This document shows positions 8,714 to 17,610 of a DNA stretch of 64,000 bases, in pieces; positions within the stretch are counted from its first letter, which is position 1; each line of letters opens with the position of its first letter. Both the position numbers and the translations under genes were made by a program. The notes under the pieces are model-generated. The model made no database searches. It was not told the origin of the DNA and saw nothing but the letters and a program-made list of their open reading frames with translations. The DNA comes from Geovibrio thiophilus (GTDB lineage Bacteria; Chrysiogenota; Deferribacteres; Deferribacterales; Geovibrionaceae): NCBI RefSeq assembly GCF_004087915.1, contig NZ_CP035108.1, positions 558,001 to 622,000 on the forward strand, in the 5' to 3' direction.

Positions 8714-10267
8714 ATGAGCAAAAAAAGAGTGATAATTTTCGACACAACATTGAGAGACGGAGAGCAGGCTCCCGGATTCAGCATGAACACGGAAGAGAAG
8801 ATCAAAATGGCGCTTCAGCTTGAGAAATTGGGCGTTGACGTTATGGAGGCGGGCTTCCCCATATCGTCCCCCGGTGATTTTGAAGCTGTGCAGAAAGTGG
8901 CTTCCGTGATCAAAAACGCCGGTGTAGCAGGACTCTGCCGTGCAAATCAGAAGGATATATCAGTCGGCTGGGATGCACTCAAAGGCGCTGTCCGCCCCAG
9001 AATCCATACATTCCTCGCCACAAGCGACATTCATTTGCAGTACAAGCTGAAAAAGAGCCGTGAGGAGGTTCTGGAGATAGCGACGAGTGCCGTTAAGTTC
9101 GCCCGCAACCTCTGTGACGATATTGAGTTCAGCGCTGAAGACGCCACAAGGAGCGATCTGGATTTCCTGTGTCAGATTGTTGAGGCAGTAATAGCGGCAG
9201 GCGCGTCCACGGTTAACCTGCCTGATACTGTCGGCTATACTGTTCCCTTTGAGTATGAAATGATCATCAGCACGATTATGAACAAGGTTCCGAACATAGA
9301 CAAGGCGAGAATCAGTGTTCATTGCCACAACGATCTCGGTCTTGCTTCCGCAAACTCTCTTGCCGCTATCCGTGCCGGCGCAACTCAGGTTGAATGCACC
9401 ATAAACGGCATAGGCGAAAGGGCGGGCAATGCGGCATTTGAAGAGGTAATCATGGCGCTCAATGTCCGCAAGGATCTGTTCGATGTGGAGACCAATGTCA
9501 ATACAAGGGAGATCTACCGTGCTAGCAAGCTCCTCACATCCATCACAGGTGTCGGTGTTCAGCCGAACAAGGCTGTTGTGGGCAAAAACGCATTTGCGCA
9601 CGAAGCGGGTATTCATCAGGACGGCATGCTGAAAAACAGAATGACATATGAGATAATGACTCCTGAAAGCGTGGGTTATCCGTCAAACGCTCTGGTTCTC
9701 GGCAAGCACTCAGGGCGTCACGCATTCATAAAAAGGCTTGAGACTCTGGGCTTCACCCTTGATGCTGAGCAGACGGAAACGGCCTTCAACAAGTTTAAGA
9801 TTCTGGCGGACAAGAAGAAGGAGGTTTTCGATGAGGATCTTGAAATGCTTGTGGAGCAGCAGCTTAATGAAACGGTTAAGCATTTCTCCGTGGGCACTGT
9901 GACCTTCGCCAGCGGAAACACAGGAATACCCACAGCGACAGTGGAGCTTAAGAACGAACAGGGTGAAGTAATTGTGGATGCCTCCATAGGCGATGGTCCG
10001 GTTGACGCGTGCCTCAAGGCTATTGAGCGCACAACAGGAATTGACGGAAGGCTGAAAAGCTACAAAATCAACGCTCTCACCGCCGGCAAGGACGCTCAGG
10101 GAGAGGTTGTGCTTACTGTTGAGTTCGAGAAATGCGGATACGATGTAACCGGAAGAGGCTCAAATACAGATGTTGTAGTCGCCAGCGCCGAGGCCTATGT
10201 TTACGCCATGAACAGATACCTCTCCAGAAAAGATCACAAAAAAGAGATGGAAGACAGAGGAATATAG
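8714..10267 (+). CDS. leuA: 2-isopropylmalate synthase
   Basis: 517 residues, typical LeuA. It condenses acetyl-CoA with 2-ketoisovalerate, the first committed step of leucine synthesis. The TIM-barrel domain begins with FDTTLRDGEQAPG and carries the metal-binding HCHNDLG. The GIHQDG segment follows, and a C-terminal LeuA dimer/regulatory domain (about 385-510) provides leucine feedback. Start has AAAGGAG upstream. A Leu-rich leader frame precedes it. It is a monocistronic unit ended by a terminator. Confidence 0.97.
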   Translation: MSKKRVIIFDTTLRDGEQAPGFSMNTEEKIKMALQLEKLGVDVMEAGFPISSPGDFEAVQKVASVIKNAGVAGLCRANQKDISVGWDALKGAVRPRIHTFLATSDIHLQYKLKKSREEVLEIATSAVKFARNLCDDIEFSAEDATRSDLDFLCQIVEAVIAAGASTVNLPDTVGYTVPFEYEMIISTIMNKVPNIDKARISVHCHNDLGLASANSLAAIRAGATQVECTINGIGERAGNAAFEEVIMALNVRKDLFDVETNVNTREIYRASKLLTSITGVGVQPNKAVVGKNAFAHEAGIHQDGMLKNRMTYEIMTPESVGYPSNALVLGKHSGRHAFIKRLETLGFTLDAEQTETAFNKFKILADKKKEVFDEDLEMLVEQQLNETVKHFSVGTVTFASGNTGIPTATVELKNEQGEVIVDASIGDGPVDACLKAIERTTGIDGRLKSYKINALTAGKDAQGEVVLTVEFEKCGYDVTGRGSNTDVVVASAEAYVYAMNRYLSRKDHKKEMEDRGI

Positions 10268-10294
10268 AAAATAAACCGTAATACAATATTTTTT

Positions 10295-10324
10295 AAGGCA
10301 GAGCCATTGCGCTCTGCCTTTTCT
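10295..10324 (+). terminator. Intrinsic terminator after leuA
   Basis: Perfect 9-bp stem AAGGCAGAG/CTCTGCCTT followed by TTCTGTTTT. Confidence 0.9.
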
Positions 10325-10420
10325 GTTTTGAACGTTTGCATTCTGTATCATTTGTAATATACGTTCGTCAGTGATATATTCAGAACAGAGGTAGGGACGG
10401 ATTATTCCTGAGGGGGCTCT

Positions 10421-12133
10421 ATGAAACTCAATACAATCATGGTGTTTATAATTTCATTGGTAGTTGCCTGCGGTATGGGGATAATCCTCGCCGTAAACTA
10501 CACCATCACAAAAAACCAGATGTTTGATTCAGAGTTTGAACGTGCCCGAAGCTTTATTCTCGCAGCGGAAGGTGTGCGGGAATGGGGTGCTCAGCAGCTT
10601 AAAGAAGGTGTTTTCGCCACTGAGGAAATTAAGGGCGATGTGCAGAAATTTCTGTACACTGTGCCGGTTATCGGAGCCATAAGGGTTATGGAATCCAAAT
10701 CCGAAGAGGCGGGTCTTAAATTTAAGGTTCCCAAATTTCAGCCCAGAAATCCCAAAAACCAGCCTGACGCAAAAGAAGCTGAAATCCTTGAGATGCTTAC
10801 CAAAAAGGACACAGGTTCGGGCAATACACCCGAACACATGTTTTATGATAAAGAGATGGGCATGCTCCGCTATTTTAAAGCGATCAGGCTCACCAAGGAA
10901 TGCGAGATGTGTCACGGTGATCCCGCCGCTTCTGCGGAATTGTGGGAAACCGCTGACGGCACGGATCCTACGGGCGTAAAGATGGAAAACTGGCGTGCAG
11001 GGGAGATCCACGGAGCGTTTGAGGTGTTTCTTCCGACTGATAAGGCGTTTGTAATGCTCCGCCGAGGGCTGTATACATATATCGGCATATTCATTCCCAT
11101 AACGCTGGCTCTGATCTTTATCATATATATGCTTAATAAAAAAATGATTTTCAGAAGGCTGGAAGACATGGAGCGTGTTTTCAGCACCATAGCTTCCGGC
11201 GACTATACCGTGCGGGTGCGGATAAAGCGTGACGATGAGGTCGGCAAGCTGGGTATAGCGGTAAATAAAATGGTGGACGGAACAAGTCAGGCTCTCTCAA
11301 GAGTTGTGGACAGCATTTCAAGCCTTGCCAGCACAGCAGCTCAGCTTGCAAGAAACTCCGAAACCATCGCAAAGAACGCGCAGAATCAGGCTGAGCAGGC
11401 GGCAAGCACAGCTACGGCTGTCGAGGAGATCAGCGGAACTGTGGCGGAGGTCGCAAACAATGCCGGATGTGTTTCCGAGAGCACAAATACTGCAAAAGTA
11501 AATGTTGTCCGCGGCTATTCCCTTGTTATGGAAACAAAAGATATGATGGAAAAAATCGCTTTCACTGTTGAGGAATCAGCCGCTACAGTCCGTAAGCTCG
11601 GTGAATCCAGCGAACAGATCGGAGCTATTATACAGGTTATTGATGATATAGCGGATCAGACAAACCTTCTGGCTCTGAACGCGGCGATTGAGGCGGCAAG
11701 GGCAGGAGAACACGGACGGGGCTTTGCCGTGGTGGCGGATGAGGTGCGCAAGCTTGCGGAAAAAACCGTGAAGGCAACCAAGGAAATAGCAGATATGATT
11801 CAGAATATTCAGGCAGATACAGGCGGGGCGGTGCTCGGTATGGCTGAAGGCGTTCAGCAGGTTGAAAACGGCAAAGTCAAGGCGGTTGAGGCAGGCGAAT
11901 CCCTCGGTGTTATCAAGTCAAATATGGAAGATGTTGCCGGAGGGGTGGGGCAGATTGCCCGCGCGACGGACGAGCAGGCGAACGCCATGGATCTCATGTC
12001 CGGAAGCATAGAGAATATCTCAGCTATTTCAGGTGAGAATTCCCATGCGGCTCATGAATCCGCAGAGGCAGTGGAACAGCTCAGCAGACTGGCATCGGAT
12101 TTACAGAATATAATCTCGAGATTTAAGCTTTAA
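10421..12133 (+). CDS. Methyl-accepting chemotaxis protein with a c-type heme sensor domain
   Basis: 570 residues. TM1 is about 6-26. An extracytoplasmic domain (about 27-215) contains one covalent heme site, CEMCH (Cys161, Cys164, His165), in the DUF3365/Tll0287-like fold. TM2 is about 220-238, then HAMP (about 239-292) and a full MCP signalling coiled coil (about 300-570) with the conserved tip [19 protein letters not shown]. The heme suggests chemotaxis to O2, NO or redox potential (inference from the family). It stands alone between leuA and the encapsulin genes; the flagellar genes it would feed are about 27 kb downstream. Confidence 0.93.
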   Translation: MKLNTIMVFIISLVVACGMGIILAVNYTITKNQMFDSEFERARSFILAAEGVREWGAQQLKEGVFATEEIKGDVQKFLYTVPVIGAIRVMESKSEEAGLKFKVPKFQPRNPKNQPDAKEAEILEMLTKKDTGSGNTPEHMFYDKEMGMLRYFKAIRLTKECEMCHGDPAASAELWETADGTDPTGVKMENWRAGEIHGAFEVFLPTDKAFVMLRRGLYTYIGIFIPITLALIFIIYMLNKKMIFRRLEDMERVFSTIASGDYTVRVRIKRDDEVGKLGIAVNKMVDGTSQALSRVVDSISSLASTAAQLARNSETIAKNAQNQAEQAASTATAVEEISGTVAEVANNAGCVSESTNTAKVNVVRGYSLVMETKDMMEKIAFTVEESAATVRKLGESSEQIGAIIQVIDDIADQTNLLALNAAIEAARAGEHGRGFAVVADEVRKLAEKTVKATKEIADMIQNIQADTGGAVLGMAEGVQQVENGKVKAVEAGESLGVIKSNMEDVAGGVGQIARATDEQANAMDLMSGSIENISAISGENSHAAHESAEAVEQLSRLASDLQNIISRFKL

Positions 12134-12141
12134 GGAAAAAG

Positions 12142-12170
12142 AAGGGGAGCTTCAGGGCTCCCCTTTTATT
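12142..12170. terminator. Bidirectional terminator between the chemoreceptor and encapsulin genes
   Basis: Nine-bp stem AAGGGGAGC/GCTCCCCTT with TTTATT on the plus side and CTTTTTCC on the minus side. It serves both convergent genes. Confidence 0.88.
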
Positions 12171-12173
12171 TGT

Positions 12174-12974
12174 TTATTTTACTGAAAAGCCAACTACCGC
12201 TTCAGGTGTGATAACTCTGAAAGTGAAGGATTCCGTAAGGAACAGATGCACTTTTTCTGAGTCGTGGTTGTGGTATCCTACAGCGAAGTCCTGCCCTACT
12301 GTGAGTTCGAGGTCGCCTTCGCGGTCTGCGACAAGAAGAGCGCCTTCAACCGCTTCAGAGTATACGATGGAGCCCTTGATCTGCTCTTTGATCAGATCGC
12401 CAAGCGTTCCGCCGGGAAACAGGCGGGCGAGGTATTTCCACAGAGCAGGATTAACAACGAGGTTTGCGCCTCCTGTTATGCCTTCCTTCATCATACGTGT
12501 CTGAGCTTCGCTCACAGCATCCACGATGCTGTCCTTGTCCAGTGTCATGGCTATTTTTGACTTGGCTGTGAGCTGGTTTAAGCCCTCTATCCCGCTGTCC
12601 TTGAAGCCGTTGAAAACTGCGTTTTCCTCAAATGCGGCAAGCTTTCTGGCTGCTGCGGTGAGGGGTTCAAGTTCTAGGTCTTTTGCGCCTCTGTCTATGT
12701 TGTCAAGCTCCCAAATATCAAGCGAGAAATTGACTCTCGCCTCCACAAGGGGAAGAACCTTGTGTACGCCGAAGCATACTTCGCCCGCTTTCTGCTTTGC
12801 GGGGAGAGTAAGACGTCCAACGCTGACTGCCGTGTAATCTATGCCGTAAGGACCTTCAACATCCGCGAACTTTCTGGCTGAAAGGTTGGCTGAAAGGGTT
12901 TCTTTCGCAAGTGTGTTTATTTCTTTCCATGCCGCTGCGCTTATGGGCGCAAAATCTTTTCTGAGCAAATTCAT
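12174..12974 (-). CDS. Encapsulin shell protein
   Basis: 266 residues matching the family 1 encapsulin (linocin M18/CFP29-like, HK97 capsid fold): N-terminal NLLRKDFAPISAAAWKEI, GPYGIDYTAV, LPLVEARVNFSL, the E-loop region, and the C-terminal VGYHNHDSEKVHLFL and FRVITPEAVVGF blocks. Such proteins self-assemble into protein nanocompartments that package cargo by a short C-terminal peptide. The upstream partner (15 bases away, same strand) is an encapsulated ferritin-like protein with such a tail, so this pair forms an iron-storage compartment. A ribosome-binding site AGGAGG precedes the ATG. Confidence 0.95.
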   Translation of the reverse strand: MNLLRKDFAPISAAAWKEINTLAKETLSANLSARKFADVEGPYGIDYTAVSVGRLTLPAKQKAGEVCFGVHKVLPLVEARVNFSLDIWELDNIDRGAKDLELEPLTAAARKLAAFEENAVFNGFKDSGIEGLNQLTAKSKIAMTLDKDSIVDAVSEAQTRMMKEGITGGANLVVNPALWKYLARLFPGGTLGDLIKEQIKGSIVYSEAVEGALLVADREGDLELTVGQDFAVGYHNHDSEKVHLFLTESFTFRVITPEAVVGFSVK

Positions 12975-12989
12975 ACGTTCCTCCTTTAA

Positions 12990-13361
12990 TTATTTTTTCT
13001 TCAGGCTGCCTATGCCCAGTCCGCCGCTTTCTCCCGCTGCGGGTTCTGCGCCTTCTGCGGGAGCGCCTGAAAGGAATTCGTCTTCCACTTCTTTGTATCC
13101 CTGCTGGTAAAATTCTTCTTCCTGAGGATCAAGCTCCTTCAGCAGACGCAGAAACTCTCCCGCATGCACTTTTTCCTCATCGGCTATATCCATAAGAACC
13201 GCCTGAGCCAGCTTATTATCTGTGGATTCAGCAAGCTGCTGATAAAGCTGGATAGCCTCATACTCCGCCGCCACCATGAAACGGATGGCTCTGACAAGCT
13301 CCTGATCAGTAAGTTTGCGATCGTGCTTCAAACCGCTGAAAGGATTTCCAAAATCGGGCAT
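12990..13361 (-). CDS. Encapsulated ferritin-like protein (EncFtn), encapsulin cargo
   Basis: 123 residues. The helical part carries the ferroxidase ligands of the EncFtn family: Glu33 in AAEYEAI and the ExxH motif Glu63-His66 in ADEEKVHAGEF. After a low-complexity Ala/Glu/Pro/Gly linker (about 98-113) the protein ends with GLGIGSLKKK (114-123), a textbook encapsulin-loading peptide. EncFtn forms ring-shaped decamers that oxidise Fe(II); the mineral is stored in the shell encoded immediately downstream. Start is supported by AGGAGG. The promoter region (13362-13591) is AT-rich; no recognisable iron-regulator box was seen there. Confidence 0.95.
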   Translation of the reverse strand: MPDFGNPFSGLKHDRKLTDQELVRAIRFMVAAEYEAIQLYQQLAESTDNKLAQAVLMDIADEEKVHAGEFLRLLKELDPQEEEFYQQGYKEVEDEFLSGAPAEGAEPAAGESGGLGIGSLKKK

Positions 13362-13591
13362 TTTATCCTCCTGTGCTCCTTTTCTTTAATAATACAATAT
13401 AAATCGTGACATTTCTCAACGATTTTCTGTGATGAGAATTAATATAGTTTAATTTTTAAAAAATACAAAGGATAATTTTTATTATTTAGCTTATTTTTTA
13501 GGATGTAAATAAAGTCTGATGTGAAAAGTGTTGAAAATAAAGCCGATGCCGAATAATATCTTAGTGCTCTTAAAAACCTGCGAGGTGTTTC

Positions 13592-13768
13592 ATGAAACTT
13601 AGCGCTCCGAAATTTATAACATGGCTTTTGGGAACATTTTTAGGTGTTCTAGGGCTTCTCATCTACTTCGGTGTGGTAAGCATCAGTGTGATGACCTTCA
13701 GTCCGTTCTGGCTTATCGTGGCGGGCTTCGGAATACTCGCTGTTGCGCCCCTCTTTGCAGGGCTGTAA
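13592..13768 (+). CDS. Small two-helix membrane protein
   Basis: 58 residues starting MKLSAPKFITWLLG, with two hydrophobic segments (about 9-33 and 37-57) joined by a short turn FSPFW. The upstream sequence GCGAGGTGTTTC gives a moderate ribosome-binding site. It has no family I recognise and stands alone between the encapsulin operon and the repeat array. Codon use resembles neighbouring genes, which together with the ribosome-binding site is the reason for calling it. Confidence 0.6.
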   Translation: MKLSAPKFITWLLGTFLGVLGLLIYFGVVSISVMTFSPFWLIVAGFGILAVAPLFAGL

Positions 13769-13796
13769 AGCTGTCATCTATCCTTCATGTTTTCTT

Positions 13797-13840
13797 AAAA
13801 TCCCCCTCAGTCCCCCTTTATTAAAGGGGGAAGTTATTGC
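13797..13840. repeat. Intergenic C-rich palindromic repeat, copy 1
   Basis: AAAATCCCCCTCAGTCCCCC followed by TTTATTAAAGGGGGAAG forms a hairpin (CCCCCTTTA/TAAAGGGGG). A close copy lies at 38730-38770 and the first 13 bases recur at 63247-63259. It sits just after the small membrane protein gene and may also act as a terminator. Similar C-rich repeats are scattered in many bacterial genomes. Confidence 0.75.
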
Positions 13841-13910
13841 CGCCAAGAGTAAAATACTTTCTATGGACGCGAGAGAAACATTATTGTGATTATCGTAAGC
13901 GTTGAGGCAT

Positions 13911-14907
13911 AAACAGTTCCATGGATGGAACTGCGCCGCGCGAAGCGAAGCCGTGTTTACCACGGCGCGAGCGTGTGCGTAAAAAACACAGGATGTAGTT
14001 TTTGGAGCGGTAAGACAGATACTGCGCCGTGCGCAGCGAAGCCGTGTTTACCACGGGGCGAGCGTGTGCGTAAAAAACACAGGATGTAGTTTTTGGAGCG
14101 GTAAGACAGACACTGCGCCGTGCGAAGCGAAGCCGAACAGGTTCGGCGCGAGCGTGTGAGGAAACGGACAGGATGTACCGTTTCTGAACTATCATAAAAC
14201 AGAGAGATTGCTTTACTTCCGTTCGCAATGACGCAAACAGTTCCATGGATGGAACTGCGCCGTGCGAAGCGAAGCCGAACAGGTTCGGCGCGAGCGTGTG
14301 AGGAAACGGACAGGATGTACCGTTTCTGAACTATCATAAAACAGAGAGATTGCTTTACTTCCGTTCGCAATGACGCAAACAGTTCCATGGATGGAACTGC
14401 GCCGTGCGAAGCGAAGCCGAACAGGTTCGGCGCGAGCGTGTGAGGAAACGGACAGGATGTACCGTTTCTGAACTATCATAAAACAGAGAGATTGCTTTAC
14501 TTCCGTTCGCAATGACGCAAACAGTTCCATGGATGGAACTGCGCCGTGCGAAGCGAAGCCGAACAGGTTCGGCGCGAGCGTGTGAGGAAACGGACAGGAT
14601 GTACCGTTTCTGAACTATCATAAAACAGAGAGATTGCTTTACTTCCGTTCGCAATGACGCAAACAGTTCCATGGATGGAACTGCGCCGTGCGAAGCGAAG
14701 CCGAACAGGTTCGGCGCGAGCGTGTGAGGAAACGGACAGGATGTACCGTTTCTGAACTATCATAAAACAGAGAGATTGCTTTACTTCCGTTCGCAATGAC
14801 GCAAACAGTTCCATGGATGGAACTGCGCCGTGCGAAGCGAAGCCGAACAGGTTCGGCGCGAGCGTGTGAGGAAACGGACAGGATGTACCGTTTCTGAACT
14901 ATCATAA
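13911..14907. repeat. Array of eight structured repeat elements (91-bp then 142-bp period)
   Basis: The core word CTGCGCCG begins at 13931, 14022, 14113, 14255, 14397, 14539, 14681 and 14823: two 91-bp steps, then five exactly 142-bp steps. The 142-bp units appear identical. Each core has a middle hairpin (GCCGAA/TTCGGC, or GCCGTG/CACGGC in the first two) and a last hairpin with loop ACAGGATGTA (stem GAAACGG/CCGTTTC, or AAAAAC/GTTTTT in the first two). The 142-bp units add a CAGTTCC/GGAACTG arm and the segment AGAGATTGCTTTACTTCCG. Open frames crossing the array are by-products of the repeat. No transposase or spacer structure is present. Confidence 0.93.
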
Positions 14908-14912
14908 ATAAG

Positions 14913-14946
14913 AAAGGCGGCTCCCTTTTCAGGAAAGCCGCCTTTT
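14913..14946. terminator. Terminator downstream of the multiheme cytochrome gene
   Basis: Perfect 10-bp stem AAAGGCGGCT/AGCCGCCTTT. On the minus strand it is followed by CTTATTTAT and lies 24 bases beyond the cytochrome stop codon. Confidence 0.88.
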
Positions 14947-14969
14947 GTATTTTGAAAATATCGTTTAAT

Positions 14970-16466
14970 TTACTTGTGGCATGTGTTGCATGTCTTTTTC
15001 ACACGCTGTTTCGTGTGGCAGTCTATGCAGAGTTTTTCGTGGAAATCGTTTTTCATGCCTTTGATTTCGCCGACTTCAAACTTGAGAACGCCTGATTCAG
15101 GGTCAGAGTGGCATTCTGTGCATGCCATCTTCTGAGCGTGCGCAAGGTGCTCAAAGTTTACTGCGGGCTTTGTGGGCTCGGGAACATATTTCTCTGCTAT
15201 GTTGATTATCTCCATAGCTGAGGCTATTTCCATGAGCTCTGCCGGGTTGCCGGCAAACGCAGGCGCAGCGGGAGCTTCCTCCGCAGCGGCTTTTTGTACC
15301 ATAGGCGCCGCTGCTTCCTCAGCAACGGGCGCTGTCCATGTGTCTATAGCCTCTGTCAGCTCAAGTGCTCTTGTGAAGAGGGCATCAAGGTAGTCGGGGT
15401 TATGAACGCCTTTGGAGCCGTCCATTTCCGCGATTCTGATTATACGCGCATATTCATTGAAGAGAGCACGTTTGCCCATGGGCATGTCTTCTCTTTCGCT
15501 GAAAAGCTGTGCGTATTTGCCTTTAACTTCAGCAAGTCTCTCAGCGAAAGCTTCCTGAGTGTCTGTCATGATCGATGCGTATGAATCATCATGGCACATT
15601 ACGCATTTATCGCTGTTGGGGCGCTCAAAGGCTGAGTCGTGGCAGTCGGAGCAGGAGAGGTCAGCCATGTACCATCTCATCTCGTCCACACCTTTCACAT
15701 ATGTGCCTTCCTGAAGACCCTTCTGCATTGTATGGCAAGCAGCGCAGTCCTCGTTTGCGGGAACTGTCTGCACTTTTTCTCTTACTGTGTCGTGGCAGTC
15801 AAAGCATGTCTGCATTTTGGGCTTGTTGTAAAGCTCGCCGCCGTGGGCAACCCCAATGTGGCAGTTTGTGCAGAGAAGACCTGCGCTTATGTGTTTTGCG
15901 TGGTTAGGCTCAACACCTTTGGTTACAGGTTCGCCTGTGATACTGGCGAGTCCGTATGATGTTCTGTAGGTGGGGTTCTTAACCTCGTCTATGTTCCTGA
16001 AGTGGATGCCGACGGAGATAAGCTTCTCTCTGCGGAGCTTCTGGTTGACATCGTCCGAGTGGCAGAAAAGACATGCCGAATCGGGCGCCGCGTGCTCAGC
16101 CGCCACAGGATCTGTAGCCGCATGAGTGAGGAGTTCAACAATTTTCTCCTCTGAAACGAATATCTGATATAAAAGACTTTTTGTACCGGCGATGACATGC
16201 GCGTCAAGATAGCCGATGATGCCGGGATCTCCGTGACAGTCAAGACAGCTTACGTCCGCCTTGCTGTGGATGTTCTTGTCCCATGTGAAGTGTTCGCCCC
16301 GTACGCCGACTCTCTGTTCTGCATGACACGTTTTACAGAATGTGTCCGTACTGGTCATGTGCATAGCCTCAAGACCGCCAAACGTGGCTCCCACAACAAT
16401 AACAATTATGGCAAGTACGAAGATGAGAGGGTCTTTACGGCTGAAGTTTTTGAGTTTCTGCCACAT
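14970..16466 (-). CDS. Undecaheme c-type cytochrome (NapC/NrfH-like N-terminus, c7-like C-terminus)
   Basis: 498 residues with one N-terminal membrane helix (about 13-31) and eleven CxxCH heme sites in order: CKTCH, CLDCH, CLFCH, CTNCH, CFDCH, CAACH, CSDCH, CVMCH, CTECH, CIDCH, CNTCH. The first part resembles NapC/NirT membrane quinol oxidases. After a helical region and an Ala/Glu/Pro-rich linker (about 375-410) comes a three-heme module of cytochrome c7 type, ending CHK. It probably takes electrons from menaquinol and passes them through the periplasm; the terminal reductase is not in the window. Not an assigned named cytochrome. Confidence 0.92.
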   Translation of the reverse strand: MWQKLKNFSRKDPLIFVLAIIVIVVGATFGGLEAMHMTSTDTFCKTCHAEQRVGVRGEHFTWDKNIHSKADVSCLDCHGDPGIIGYLDAHVIAGTKSLLYQIFVSEEKIVELLTHAATDPVAAEHAAPDSACLFCHSDDVNQKLRREKLISVGIHFRNIDEVKNPTYRTSYGLASITGEPVTKGVEPNHAKHISAGLLCTNCHIGVAHGGELYNKPKMQTCFDCHDTVREKVQTVPANEDCAACHTMQKGLQEGTYVKGVDEMRWYMADLSCSDCHDSAFERPNSDKCVMCHDDSYASIMTDTQEAFAERLAEVKGKYAQLFSEREDMPMGKRALFNEYARIIRIAEMDGSKGVHNPDYLDALFTRALELTEAIDTWTAPVAEEAAAPMVQKAAAEEAPAAPAFAGNPAELMEIASAMEIINIAEKYVPEPTKPAVNFEHLAHAQKMACTECHSDPESGVLKFEVGEIKGMKNDFHEKLCIDCHTKQRVKKTCNTCHK

Positions 16467-16545
16467 TATAAAGCCTCCGTTATGGTGAAAGAAGGGCAGG
16501 AATACCCCTTGCGGAAGCTCCTGCCCTTTTATTAGTGCCTGTTAA

Positions 16546-16860
16546 TTAAACAACAAGAAGAAGGATAAGCGCAACTACGAGTGCGTAGATTGCGATTGAT
16601 TCGATAAGCGCAAGACCGATGATCATGGTAGTGGATATTTTGCCTGATGCGCTGGGGTTTCTGGAGATACCTTCAACGGCGCCGCGGATAGCGTTACCCT
16701 GACCCATACCTGTACCGAGAGCGGCTATACCCATACCGAAGCCTGCTGCTATGTAGTGTGCCCATTTGTAAGTTTCGCCGCCTTCCGCCGCGAATGCGCT
16801 TACTGAAAATACAGCCATTATTGCTGCTACGTTGAAAAGAATTTTTGCTGCTTTAGACAT
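16546..16860 (-). CDS. atpE: ATP synthase F0 subunit c
   Basis: 104 residues, longer than the usual 75-85 because of a signal-peptide-like N-terminus (1-25, ending SAFA). Two transmembrane helices flank the polar loop [11 protein letters not shown]. The ion-carrying carboxylate is Glu87 in [11 protein letters not shown]. Gln54 (GMGQG), Ser88 and Tyr92 are also present; these match part of the Na+-binding ligand set of c-rings, but the Thr after the Ser is replaced by Ile and similar sequences occur in H+ enzymes, so the coupling ion is unresolved. Last gene of the minus-strand F0 operon; F1 genes are elsewhere. Confidence 0.95.
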   Translation of the reverse strand: MSKAAKILFNVAAIMAVFSVSAFAAEGGETYKWAHYIAAGFGMGIAALGTGMGQGNAIRGAVEGISRNPSASGKISTTMIIGLALIESIAIYALVVALILLLVV

Positions 16861-16888
16861 TTAAGTCCTCCTGATATTAGTTTATCTT

Positions 16889-17560
16889 TTAGTGTGCTTC
16901 TTCAAGTGCACCACTGATATAGATCATAGAAAGCATCATGAACACATACGCCTGAAGAGCGCCGGTGAACATGCCGAGCATAACCATGGGCAGAGGTATA
17001 AGAAAAGGAACGAGCATGAAAAGGATAACTATAACAAGCTCCTCACCGAAAACGTTGCCGAAAAGCCTCATGGAGAGAGACATGGGTCTCGCGAGGTGAC
17101 CGATGACCTCAATTACAAACATAAGAGGGGCAAGAAAAGCCACGGGTCCGAGGAAATGCTTAATGTAGTGCGCGCCGTGTTTTTTAATGCCTATCGCCTG
17201 ATAAGTGAAGAAAACTACCAGAGCGGGCGCTATGGTGGAGTTCAGGTTTGATGTGGGCGCGAGAAAGCCGGGTATGAGCCCCATCCAGTTGGAAAAAAGG
17301 ACATAAACGCCTATACCGAAAATAAGGGGTATATAGGGTTTGCCCTCTTCGCCCATGAGTTCAACGCCCATGTTGTAAACAGCTCCGACAGCAGTCTCGA
17401 AAGCGCCCTGCGCTCTGCCGGGGATTTCGCTGCCCTGTCTGGAGGCTATGCTTCCGAGGAAAAGGGTGAACAGCATTACTACGAAGGTCATCATGACATG
17501 CCAGTAAGTGTGCCCGATATCCGCGGGAAAAAGCATGGAAATATTAAGCGGGTGTTCCAT
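16889..17560 (-). CDS. atpB: ATP synthase F0 subunit a
   Basis: 223 residues with five to six hydrophobic helices. The essential arginine is Arg165 in SLSMRLFGNVFGEE, which faces the c-ring glutamate and drives ion translocation. The conserved NLNSTIAPAL and GALQAYVFMMLS segments are also present. The ATG has AGAACTTAAAG upstream. It lies 28 bases before atpE and about 50 bases after the atpI-like gene, a standard order for a split ATP synthase operon. Confidence 0.96.
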   Translation of the reverse strand: MEHPLNISMLFPADIGHTYWHVMMTFVVMLFTLFLGSIASRQGSEIPGRAQGAFETAVGAVYNMGVELMGEEGKPYIPLIFGIGVYVLFSNWMGLIPGFLAPTSNLNSTIAPALVVFFTYQAIGIKKHGAHYIKHFLGPVAFLAPLMFVIEVIGHLARPMSLSMRLFGNVFGEELVIVILFMLVPFLIPLPMVMLGMFTGALQAYVFMMLSMIYISGALEEAH

Positions 17561-17610
17561 CTTTAAGTTCTCCGTAAAAACAATTTAAAACTTTCAAGGT
17601 CAGGCGAAAG

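Noticed and set aside
13890-14905. Series of near-identical minus-strand frames beginning MELFASLRTEVKQSL across the repeat array
   Set aside because: They exist only because a 142-bp unit is repeated; each starts and ends inside repeats, has no ribosome-binding site, and crosses hairpins with stem changes that would not respect protein sequence.
13911-14907. CRISPR array
   Set aside because: Units are 142 bp and identical throughout, there are no unique spacers, and no cas gene is present.
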